Shown here: piece by piece, positions 12,080-24,259 of the stretch
Position numbering within the stretch: the first letter of the stretch is position 1
Layout: each line of letters begins with the position of its first letter
DNA from: Oscheius tipulae
Lineage: Eukaryota > Nematoda > Chromadorea > Rhabditida > Rhabditidae
Length of the DNA: 64,000 nt
Direction of reading: 5' to 3'
Assembly (NCBI GenBank): GCA_037178975.1
Contig: JASJZH010000003.1
Span: 4,278,001 to 4,342,000 of the forward strand
The notes under the pieces: generated by a model
Told to the model about the DNA's origin: nothing
Databases searched by the model: none
Seen by the model: the letters and a program-made list of their open reading frames with translations, nothing else
Position numbers and translations under genes: made by a program

Positions 12080-12680
12080 AGTAACTGGACTTTGCTCATT
12101 ATCGCAATTGCATCGTCTTTCGACGAGAGAAAGGTCTCTGAACCTCCGTTCTGCAGAATGTCCCCGTTTCTTGGTTTTGATCCGAAAACCGTTAATGTAA
12201 TTCCAAGTAGACAAAACTTCTGACGAAATTGATTGGCTCTCCGTTAAGCACAAGTTCTCCAAGCTACTTTTCTCATCGTATGACATATAAAGTTTAACAT
12301 CATCGGCAAATTGAGTAACTTTTACCTCACGTGGTAAGCTTGAGGATCATATGATATTTGCTACATAGAGATTGAATAAATTGAATAGTAGGTTCAATAA
12401 CACTCCCTTGAGGAGCGCCGGATTTTATAGGAAGCCGATCGCTGAGCAATCTTTCAGTGAAGAAATATTTCAACCATCTGAATAATTTTCCTCTGAGTTT
12501 TCAATAAATCAAAAAGAATAGTATGGTTTACTGTGTCAAAAGCCTTCCTAACAACAAAGTAAATCACGTCTATCGGCAGTGACAGAGCAGCTCGACTTTA
12601 GAGATCTACCTTCACCAATAATGTACCTAACTGTTGAATAACCCTATTTGAATCTCTCACAAAGGTCGAACAGCAGTCAT
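12080..12680 (-). mobile_element. Degenerate non-LTR retrotransposon reverse transcriptase fragment
   Basis: Read on the minus strand, the region retains the ordered hallmarks of a LINE-type (jockey/CR1-like) reverse transcriptase. IYFVVRKAFDTVNHTILFDL (12.50-12.57 kb) is the palm A block with its catalytic Asp region altered. SGAPQGSVIEPT (about 12.40 kb) is the B block. FADDVKLYMSYDEKSS (12.27-12.32 kb) is the catalytic ADD box. Stops and frameshifts lie between the blocks, so it is inactive. Endonuclease and 3' tail were not found; only a fragment of the polymerase remains. Clade assignment within LINEs is tentative. Confidence 0.85.
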
Positions 12681-12711
12681 TAGCCCTTGTGGTTCCCTTC
12701 CGGTCTATTCA

Positions 12712-13287
12712 ATGCATCTCCTGCTCTTGACCACCCTCGTTTTAGCCGTTGCCTCTGACGAGACAGATGTCGAGGTAAGTCGTTGAGTTTCAATTAGATC
12801 TCAACAAACAGATAGTCTCTCTCGATGAACAGTTCCAATGCAACTTCTGTCTGCATTCTCGGAAGAAGAAGGACCAGGCAGACGGGACCAATCAGAATCC
12901 AGACTGCATGAATCATCTCAAGTTCGGATCTCGAACAGATCTAAGAAGAGTCTGTACCAGTGTGGAAAAGTACTGTATCGTGAGTTAATATCTGTTTGCA
13001 GAACACATACAGTTTCAGTCCACCGTCACCAATCTCAACGGATTCTTTGTTCAGGTCGAGAGAGACTGTTCCGAGGAGTGCCGTGAAGGTTAGTTGACGA
13101 AAGATAAAGAAATGTTCAGTCAGGTTGCACGGAACACGGCTACGGACTGTTCTACACAGAGTGTACTCGATGTTGTCGTGAGACACTCTGCAACGAATGG
13201 GATGGAAAGGACTACTACATGCCTAACAGTGTTCCTCTTTCCAGCTATCTCTTCTTTTGTTCTGTCCTCACTCTTTTTCTTCAATAA
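12712..13287 (+). CDS. Secreted Ly6/uPAR (three-finger) domain protein, probably GPI-anchored
   Basis: About 150 residues over four exons. It begins with a signal peptide ([17 protein letters not shown]). The mature part has an early C-x2-C (QCNFCLH), regularly spaced cysteines (about twelve in all) and the ending [15 protein letters not shown], where the CC...CN pattern is the diagnostic tail of the Ly6/uPAR fold. A short hydrophobic C-terminus ([14 protein letters not shown]) suits a GPI-anchor signal. Ly6 proteins are extracellular membrane-anchored modulators, often of ion channels or receptors; the partner here is unknown. The stop TAA (13285-13287) lies inside an AATAAA motif (13283-13288). 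Two of the three acceptor sites have nearby alternatives; I chose those preserving the cysteine pattern. Confidence 0.75.
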
Positions 13288-13920
13288 ACAAAGCTGTATC
13301 AGTGTCGTTTCGGACAGCCTTGTGAGGAGAATCGATACCTTGATAAGACGCTGTCAGTCGTGTTTCCTTCTTCTACTACGTTTAGTCAACGAAGCAACAG
13401 ACATTTTCCCCCAGCCATTCACCTGGTTTACAATCCTTTCCATTCGTGTGAATCACGACCATTTTTCGCGCCAAAGAAACCGCTCCAGGTACCTATGTGG
13501 AACAGCTGTTTGCGATAGTTTGAAACCTTTATAATATTTCGAGATTACTAAGATCTGCTAAAAAAAGTGTAGAATTCCAAGTGCTTTAGTCATAGCTCTG
13601 GATGACTGGGAGCTACGTTGATAAGAGAAAAAAAGAGCAGTTTTCCCCCTTTTACTATCTGTAGTCAGCCCCTCTTTTCTGATGTTCAGTTTCCAAATTC
13701 TTTCATCACTCTTACAGCATTTACCAATTTCTCTTTACTGCAGTTAGAAAAGGTTACTGCGGTCTGTTGATATTGTGGTTATCTGGGCTAGATGAATCAT
13801 TTGAAACGTCATGTCGCCCGGACCTACGTTTCAGTTACAGCCTTTTCAACCGCGTTCCCTTTTGCACTTGACTCACATATGGCTGCAGTAGAATTCGTTT
13901 TCCAGTGATAAAGGACCACA
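13288..13920. other. Intergenic spacer before the CRIB-domain gene
   Basis: 633 bp. The left part holds the 3' UTR of the Ly6 gene, the right part the promoter of the CRIB gene. An open frame overlaps the left edge, but it is out of frame with the Ly6 exons and has no motifs. No RNA gene or repeat was seen. Confidence 0.5.
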
Positions 13921-15761
13921 ATGCCAGCAGCTGCACCGACAGCACCGCCTAGACGACGAAAAGAACTCACCAAAAAAGACATTTCCGAGCCCTACGACTT
14001 TGTGTAATACAGTTTTTTGACCTAAACACAAAACATTTAAGTCATACCGCACATGTGGGACTAGACTTCAAATCGGAGGATGTTAGGAACGCAATCAAGC
14101 CTGTGGCTTCGGCAGGAAGATTGTCTTCGTCTGATCATGTCTACGAATCAGTCAATAGACAGCAAGAGACCCCAATTTTGGTAGCAGGATCTAAAAAGGA
14201 GGAGATTTCTCCACCCATTGTGAGTAGGAAAAGTTTCGGACCACAGTTCGAGAAGATGCCATTGTTGGATCAAATATGGGTGATTTTAGGAGTTGGCTCC
14301 AGAATACGTGAGCTTAAAGGCGCCAAGCAGTTCTTCTATGCCTGCAAAGCCAGCACCTGTCGCTCCTACTGGCCAGGAAGATGTGGTCGATTATATGAAT
14401 CGACCGTCTCAGCACATTTATCAGAATCTAGGAACAGAGTAAGTATCTTCGCATGGTGTATATACATTTACGTTGAAGGAAACCTCGTCCGAGCAAGAAA
14501 AAGAATCCCCCTCCTCCGCCTCCACCTCAAGCAGCCAAGCCAAAGATTGAGACTCCACAATGCGTAGAAAAAGAACCAGCTGTAGTGCTTCGAAAAATTA
14601 GCAAAGATCAGAGAACTAACGAAATTCCACCAGAAGAAATGTGCAGGATCGACACTCCGAAGAGAGTCGAAGCAGTTCCGGTTTCGGTTGTCATTGAAAG
14701 GCCAGGAATGTTGGGAGAGATGAGACTAGGACTTGACGATCCGATTCCTCTGACTACGGGAGTAGCTTCTTCCAAGTACAGGTCTCCATCTATGTTGACA
14801 CCGGAGAAACCAAAAGGTAAACCTTATTTGACGACCATAAAAGTGGTTCAGAAATGGCAGTTGATGTTCCCACTCCAATGCGTACACCTGATCCCGTGAA
14901 CATAGAAAAGGAACAACAGCGGAAGTCGAAAGCCCATCTGGTCAAAGGTATAGTTCACCCAGCACGTTCTGACAAATGAGTTTTAGAACCAGCAATAGAT
15001 GTTCCTCCAACTCCTTCGGCAGTAGCGGAACCCCAAAAAATCATCCTTCCGGAGCCCATTCCCGTAGAACAGAAGAGGTCGGCCTCAACTCCACCAGTCA
15101 TGACAGCAGAGGAACCTCAAGAACCTGCTGGTCGGCCAGTCTTCGTTCCCGGAAATGCAGCCAGAGCCAATCCTCTGCTCAAAAACGTCATTTCGGAGTT
15201 GAAAACAAAACAGTCAAAGGATGACATTGTTGAAGAGGAAGAGGAGCACGAGTATGTCACCGTTACTGGATTTAGAGTTGGTCAAGGAATTGTTGAAAAC
15301 GGAGCTGCACCCAAATCGGGAAATGAGAGACAATCTGTCCTCAATACTGAATATGTAAAGCTTAAAAAGACCGAGCCTGAGACGAAAGAGTCTGTTCCTG
15401 TAGAGGAGGTCACACCAACAAATCCAACGACAGTTCAAGAAAACGCAAATGCAGTAGAAACACCAGCGTCGGCTATCCCATCAACAAAAAAGCCGTCTCT
15501 CAAAAAGGAACCCACAAAAATGAAGCAAGTTGCTCTGGACAAAGAAGACTCAGAGAACGGAAAACTAGCTCCTATTCCTGTTCCAAAGCCGAGAAGGACT
15601 GTGGGCGTTTGTTTTTACCCTATTTTTAAGTTATTGATCACTTCTAGGTATCATTCGATTCAAAGAACGAGGAAGACGAGGAGAACAAGATGAAAGGAAC
15701 ATCAGACGATGGAGTTGACACAGGTTACAGCGACGAAGAGGCGGAAATTATCAGATTGTAA
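13921..15761 (+). CDS. CRIB-domain, proline-rich Cdc42/Rac effector-like protein
   Basis: About 500 residues in seven or eight exons. Near the N-terminus, spanning the first intron (14004-14041), is ISEPYDFVHTAHVGLDF, an exact fit to the CRIB consensus I-S-x-P-x-x-F-x-H-x-x-H-V-G that binds GTP-loaded Cdc42 or Rac. A basic stretch (PPRRRKELTKK) lies just before it, as in WASP and PAK, where it contacts phosphoinositides. The rest is low complexity and probably disordered: a PPPPPPP run (about 14500), many PxxP motifs, and an acidic C-terminus (NEEDEEN...GYSDEEAEIIRL). No kinase, WH1, WH2 or GBD-C helix was recognised, so it is neither a typical PAK nor WASP. The exon junction near 14280-14320 is the least certain. 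AATAAA follows the stop at 15768. Confidence 0.75.
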
Positions 15762-15767
15762 AAAGGC

Positions 15768-15773
15768 AATAAA
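15768..15773 (+). promoter_or_regulatory. Probable polyadenylation signal of the CRIB-domain gene
   Basis: AATAAA begins 7 nt after the stop codon. It lies between two convergent genes whose stop codons are only 147 bp apart. Confidence 0.5.
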
Positions 15774-15908
15774 AAGATGCAGTAAGAGAAAAGGCACTTT
15801 ACTATATTCTTTCATAAAATTTTACATAGAATCTAGGAAAAACACTAAAGTTGAATGAATCTGTACACCGTAGGCAAGTGGCAATTATTAGAAGTCCTTC
15901 TCTCCCTT

Positions 15909-18450
<2,542 letters not shown>

Positions 18451-20080
18451 AGTTGTGTGAGAATGATAAGGTCGTACGGGGGACAAAAAGGGGTATCTAC
18501 CGCGTGGACTAACCCTTCGCTGCAGTTCTTATATACCCATGTAATTGATAACATTTGGAACACTTAGCTCTAAGAATAAAACCCACGGGAGGCTCGAGAA
18601 TAGCCGTAGACTTTCGGCGAGAAATGATGTGAGTTGCCGCGGCGAGCATTTCGATATATAAGAGCTTGTTTTGTCAAGAAGGCCTTATATATCGTGACCA
18701 CGTGAACTGTAATACCCGGACCCCCGCATCCCAAAACGGAACATACCAGATCGTCATACATGGTGCTTAGAAAACTAGGAGGAGAGTGGGAACGCTTCAT
18801 CCTGACTCTTAGGCTACTATGATGATGCCAGCTGGCAGCAAATAAACAGCCGAAGCTGGAATCAACGCAGCAATTCACGAAATCGGTCGCGACAATAGGC
18901 GCGAACTATGTAGGCTTCACGCGGCGCACAGAACAGGCTAGAATTGGAATGTGTTTGCACGTGGGTACAAAGGATGACCGAAAACGGAACGCTAGACATG
19001 ATGACATAGTGTCCTACACTACAGGAAGTCGGAAATTCCTGTGGGACATAGGTTGACTGTTTGGACAGCTTTTGGTTCAAGTGGATGTTTCTAGAATAGA
19101 CTATCCTAAAAGACCAACATTGGCTTTATAAGAGTAAGTGGAATCTGCGTGGTAGCGGCAAACAGAAATAAGTACAGGATAAGTACAAACTCTAAAAAAG
19201 TACAGGAGCGGACCGCCTACACTGTTTCTCACGAGGGACGTCAGTGGGCAAACAGTTTACATACATCGCGACCATTCTTCCGCTAACTATCTAGGTAAAT
19301 AATGGGGAGAGCAAGGAGCAGAAGAAAACTCACTTTGCTGGCTGCGACCAGATTTGTACCACTACTGTTACTCGGCTTCCGGGTGGACATCTCTTCTTCC
19401 AGAAGAGAATCTAAAAATTTACACGATTGACATTCCAACACGAGCATCGTCGTAAGAAAAGCTTAATTGCTGGGAGTGAAATTAGTCTTCGAATAATTTA
19501 GCCCCTTTTGTCCAAGCTTCTAGAACAACTGGAAAATGGATAACAGAGAGGCATTTGCGGTGGCGTTGGTCAACAAGGGGAGTGCATCGATTTCTCGTCT
19601 ATTTGGAGCTTCAAGCTTTCCTGCATAATTCGCTCTCTTATGATGGCTCCAAAGGAGGCAATCGGCAACATATTAGATGAGACAGTCTTTGAAAAAACAG
19701 GAGGTCATTGGAAGGATCAGAGGGTCTCCCCAGGAGTAAGCAAGGATTACACTGGACAATTGCTCGGCTGTTGCCACGTACACAAAGTAACTTTGGATAG
19801 GATTGAATGATCAAAAACCATTGGATTCACAGAATTGGCCATTGACTAAACGTAGAGAGGAGTCGTAAACAGTAGCTTATCAGTAGCCTGTCCCGACCTC
19901 TGGATCACCCAGTGTTCCCTCTCGATATTTTCGTCCTTCTCTCAAAATATCAACAGATGGACAAAGTCGAGATGATCAAAAGCATGACTGGGCCTTCATC
20001 GCCGAACATTTGCATAAATGTCTAGCTGTCAACGGCCCGATGTCAGTTCAAAGGAGATCCATCTTTCCTGCGCGGTCCAA
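18451..20080. other. Intergenic region, UGP2 upstream / ground-like upstream
   Basis: About 1.6 kb with only short open frames and no recognisable exon, RNA gene or repeat. It must contain the promoters of two divergent genes. Confidence 0.5.
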
Positions 20081-20470
20081 ATGTTCCGAATTCTCGTCTT
20101 CGTACTTGTTGGACTCGCTACAGCTTTCTTGCTTGATGATGAAACAGGTAGTCAATGATTAAAGATTGTGTACTCATTCAGAATCAGTAGCTGCAGCTCC
20201 TAGAAAATCTGAAGGGCCTTGTGCCGATGAAAGACTTCGCAAACTGATGCACCAGGTAAATTGTGTCCAATATTTGAACTATTTTTCTAGGGAATGTCGG
20301 ACAGTACGAGTGACTCCAAAAGGGGGATATCTACAGTCGTGACTGAGGCTGTCGGCGGCAGTTGGTCTGTCATCTGCGCCGAATGTAATTTCTCCTATCT
20401 GGCTCACTCAACCCAGTTCTGTGTTCATTCTCGGTACCAGATAACCTGTCTTCTCTATCGAGACGATTGA
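20081..20470 (+). CDS. Ground-like (GRL) domain secreted protein
   Basis: About 105 residues in three exons. The signal peptide MFRILVFVLVGLATAFLLDD is followed by a short spacer and a ground-like domain: CADERLRKLM, SDSKRGISTVVTEAVGG, WSVICAECNFSYLAH, FCVHSRYQITCLLY. This matches the family pattern C...L..LM ... SKR.I ... G..F.VIC...FSY..H...C.......C. Ground-like proteins are nematode-specific, secreted, and part of the hedgehog-related group, often linked to epidermis and cuticle. The usual long low-complexity N-terminal region is absent, so this is a minimal form. The gene ends in TGA at 20468-20470. Introns are about 35 nt. Family assignment is firm; function beyond secretion is unknown. 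Confidence 0.85.
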
Positions 20471-20636
20471 ACAGATAAAATGTTTGTTTATCTGACATGA
20501 CTCCAATGGACAGAGTGTAATGTTTTGAACCCGCTGTAGCTGTCAACCACTCGATAAAGGAGAAAAGAGTGGTAGATGACAATCTCGCCATATTTTGGTA
20601 GATCGTATCTCCGTTCAGTATGTTAATGTCACGGTC

Positions 20637-21787
20637 ATGAGATTCTCACTCCGAATTCATCCCTCTAACCAGGTTCTCCTACTCCATATCGTATTTGTCA
20701 TCCGTTTTCTCTATCCTCTTCAATACTACATTTCTCTGTCGAAGAATCTCAACCTTTCTTCGGAGCCCATGTGGCAGATGACCTACGAGAAACCGTAATT
20801 TTGTAGAGACAGTTATTTTATGTGTCTTCTAGATACGAGGCTCATATCAATCAATCAATTTTAGTCTTCATCGACTCGACCAGCACTGAAAAGGAATCGA
20901 AACTCTTCATTTGTTATCTAAGAGCTTTTAGGCGTCGGCCTCGTTGGATGGCTGGGTCAAACAGACGGAGGAGGCGTTCCTCTTTGCCTCTTACAGAAAT
21001 TATGAATTGAACAGCAAGTCGTACTCCCTCTTCAGATTGAAAACACAAAACGCATGGGTCAGAATGAGGTATTGAGCACCAAACTTCTAACACTAATAAC
21101 ATAGAATGATGACAGTATTTGCCTACAAGACCCTTTCTCTTCATACGGACTGGATAGTTTTCGCTCATGATGACACTTTTATCATCATCGATGAGCTGAA
21201 AAGATATTTCCGGACGTTAAACTGTGATGAGAAACACGTAGCAATCATTGGTACAAGGAATTTTGAAAAGGTTCCGACTCTTTTGGATCTCTAGCCGAAA
21301 CTATTACAGCCTCGACAGCACGTGAACCCCATTTATATCTTCTCTCGAGGTGCGTTCAAGGATTTGGCCTGGAAGTTGCACCAAGATTCTTCAGGTTTTT
21401 GCGTTTATGGGTAATAACTTTCGAATATCAGACTGTGGCCTGTCAGACTCTCTCTGGACATGTCTCAAAGATGTCAGCAAGCACAATCTGGACATGGACG
21501 ACGAGTACAGATATCGGTACTTTTCCATACTTTTCCATGCATTTGTTTGTTTTCCCAGATACTTCCCGATGAACCGGCACTTCTCCCCTCACGAGATGAC
21601 AGAATACATCGAACAACACGGGTTCTACGACGACGGTTTCCAGGTGAGTCGAACAAAGAATTTTTCAAATACCCGTCAGATTATACACCAACTAAGCCGC
21701 TCTCTTCTCAGTTTCCATAGTCTCGAAGTCGATGACCTTCGCGTCTTGGATGTGCTTTTGAATCGAATTCGGGTTTGGAGACAGTGA
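20637..21787 (+). CDS. GT31 glycosyltransferase, core-1 synthase / COSMC (C1GALT1C1)-like
   Basis: Type II membrane protein: a short cytosolic MRFSLRIHPSNQ, then a signal-anchor helix (VLLLHIVFVIRFLYPL). The lumenal domain aligns with COSMC and core-1 beta3-galactosyltransferase: NAWVRMRMMTVFAYK, TDWIVFAHDDTFIIIDELKRYF, NPIYIFSRGAFKDL, SDSLWTCLKD, FPMNRHFSPHEM, and the ending LLSFHSLEVDDLRVLDVLLN, equivalent to the family's AVTFNGL...VYRLRAFG tail. These enzymes build or chaperone building of T antigen (Gal-GalNAc) in the Golgi. HDDT is kept where active C1GALT1 has DDDT, whereas the paired Cys before the last block seems to be lost. The exon junction near 20864-20931 is uncertain: my model uses a 68-nt phase-0 intron with a weak donor. 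A start at 20637 was chosen because it is the first ATG before the membrane helix. Confidence 0.65.
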
Positions 21788-22118
21788 AAAAAATCTGTTT
21801 TATTCATTTTTGGTGCATTTTTACAGGTCAAAACATAAACTCTGTCAAATTTGAAAGTAAATGCCAAAATAACAAATTTGGTTAATGAAGGATTTGGAGT
21901 GTGAGTGAGTGCCAAGTATTATCTATAGGGTAGACAAAATAAGTTGAGGAGACAATGTACAAGGGTCCAAGAGTTTTGAGGAGACACAACCTGATTTCTT
22001 TTCTTTCAAATCTGTTACTATGGAAGAAACTCTTGAACTAGCGGATATGATGAGGGTTGTTGCGGGAAACTAGCGGAAGTAGTAGGGGCCAATTCTGGTA
22101 AGTAGAGGGGATTCGGAG
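21788..22118. other. Spacer between convergent GT31 and bZIP genes
   Basis: 331 bp holding only the two 3' UTRs. A minus-strand open frame runs through it from the bZIP gene, but it is out of frame with the bZIP C-terminus, which ends at 22119. Confidence 0.5.
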
Positions 22119-23907
22119 CTACATTTTTGGTCTTTTCAGTCCTAAGCCGTTGTTCATTCCGAGACCATTGATTAGCTGCTGTGCTTGAGGAATGTACATA
22201 CCGTGTTGCGGAGAGAGAATATCCACCTGAACCGACGGATTGTTTGGACGTTTTAGAGAGAAAACTCACATCACCGGGTGAATCGGAACCGTGATCAGTA
22301 CTCAGAGGTAGACGGCCTTTTAGACAGACACAGCGGACTTCTCGTTCTCGCAGCAATGCTGTCACACGCTCTAGTTCTTGACGAAGCACTTGGTTTTGAG
22401 TCTAAGGTTTTTCATTGATTATTCAAGTGGATCTTTCTTACCGCAAAGTTGTTTTTTTCCTGCTCAAGACCGTGTACTCGAGACACCATGTCATCATGTT
22501 CCTCCTTCTTTCTCTTTCTATACCTTACGGCCGCGGCCTTGTTCCTTTCAAGGATAGTCATCCTAAGTCTTGAATCCTGGCCATTACAGTTTGTTTCGTC
22601 GTACCTTCTCTCGTCTGCGGGCAGTTCGGTCGTTGCGGCAGCTCGACCACGACCACGACCGCGACTACTTGGAGTGGGAGAGTCTTCGCCCTTGTCAAAG
22701 GACATTAGAGAGCCGCCGGGAATGGCCACGGTAGGCATGGAACCGGCAGCCATGGCGCCAACTCCGTCCGAATCGAAGTAGCCGCGGAGAGGCTAAACGA
22801 CCATTGTTCGCGTTTTTTAACGATCGAGTAAAGCAATTATGGATATCCATAAGTTCTAACATTAGGATTCTACTCACCTTTTCCAGTTGGCTCAGAGACG
22901 GTTTGACATCTCTCGGATCCCAGTTGGCATCGGCATTAAGTCCGCTGAGGAGTGAAACTTCTGGTACTCTGATCGGACTAGTCTGCTTTCTAAAAGATAT
23001 TCGTTTTCCGTTTCGACTCTAGACTTACGGCTGTCGAGACTCTTTCGTGGATTCGGACAAATTTGTAAGGGTGTTTGTTTGTCTCGGGGAATGATTCGGA
23101 CTGATTCCGGCGATTTTCGGAATAGACAGAAGTCCTCCACTTGTGGTTGGAAGGACTGCCGCAGCTGCTGAGGTGACCAGACCGAGAACTCCGGCCGAGT
23201 TTGGAGCAGATCCGGATGGCGTCAATGAAGAAAATATAGAGGAAAGGTCTCTGTAACTGTAAGATCACTCTAGAATAAAGTTTCTTACTTGTTGAGGTAG
23301 TTTATCGTGTGTAATCGGTCACCGTGCATATCGAGTACCGTATTCAAAACATCGGCAGTTCTTGGAGCTTGACCCACATCACTACAGGCCTGCTGTAACA
23401 ATTTTGAAATGTCGGCTGTCTTCAAGTTTTCACTAGGATCCATATCCGTCGTTAAAATGCTAATGTTTGAGAAAATGCCAGGGGATTGTGATAAAGTTGT
23501 CGACAGCTTCAATGTCGGAGCTGCACTACCTAAATGTTAATCTTTTTTAATCGTTTGTGCTCTTTACCAGTGGCTGTCGACGGTAGATTAACTGGAGCCG
23601 CCACAAGACCATTCGCCTCAAGGACTCCGGCCGAGATCCTTCGATTTGCCTCGGCAAATTTGGCTTCGAATGGGTTCAACGACATGCATTTGTGCATCAA
23701 TTCGGCGGTGGAGGGAAACTCCAAACCGCCCGGTGTCAGACCTCCCAAAAGACCTTTGTGCTCCGACAGATCCAATGTCGTTCCAGAAGCACCATCGCTG
23801 ATTTGTACTCGCTGAAATAGTTCTCTATCCACGATTCCATTTTCACCCACCTTTTTTGGCGTCTGAGAAGAATCCAGTTGGCCGCTTGACGTAACCACGG
23901 TTGTCAT
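22119..23907 (-). CDS. bZIP transcription factor, ATF2/ATF7-like
   Basis: Nuclear DNA-binding protein of about 460 residues. The N-terminal part has a conserved-looking block [20 protein letters not shown] and [13 protein letters not shown]. The middle is Ser/Thr/Pro- and Ala-rich with several S/T-P sites (SQSPG, SPNHSPR, DSPTPSS), fitting MAP-kinase control. The basic region [20 protein letters not shown] (22520-22580) and the leucine zipper ([15 protein letters not shown], then [16 protein letters not shown]) are unmistakable. The basic region resembles ATF2/ATF7 (ERNRAAASRCRQKRK), and C. elegans ATF-7 is a p38 target in innate immunity. No N-terminal zinc finger was seen. The C-terminus reads [20 protein letters not shown] and ends KRPKM at 22119, after a 43-nt intron; the longer open frame to 22018 is a different frame. 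Confidence 0.8.
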
Positions 23908-24259
23908 GCTTGTTCCAGCATTACAATAACCAATAATTAAAATCTAGAACATAATTGGTATTGGACACAGAACACGCGTGATAAAAAAAAATATTGAACC
24001 GACCAGCGGGCTTCCAGCAGAGTTAAGAAATTAAAACACATTTAATCAACAAAATGTGGGGGAAAAGTCAACAAACGTGGCATAAAATAGCAAAACGAAG
24101 GGAAAACGAGGCGTAACAGCTAACTGGGAGAGATTGCGACTGTCTGAGAGGCGACAGCTCGGATGCTGGCGCCGTCAACCAGGATTAGAAGGAGATACGC
24201 GGGAGAGAGAAAAGCTAAGCGGATGAGCAGATCATATTGATGCGGAGAGACTGCTACTT
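23908..24259. other. Spacer between CCT5 stop and bZIP start
   Basis: 352 bp between two minus-strand genes; it holds the CCT5 3' UTR and the bZIP upstream region. No other feature seen. The distance would also be compatible with a loosely spaced operon, but nothing in the sequence proves it. Confidence 0.4.

Noticed and set aside
18862-19080. Minus-strand 72-codon frame in the UGP2 upstream region
   Set aside because: No motifs, no start context and no adjoining exons.
22018-22118. Extension of the bZIP open frame to 22018
   Set aside because: A 43-nt intron shifts the frame so that the protein ends at 22119 with a cleaner C-terminus. The extension is probably 3' UTR.
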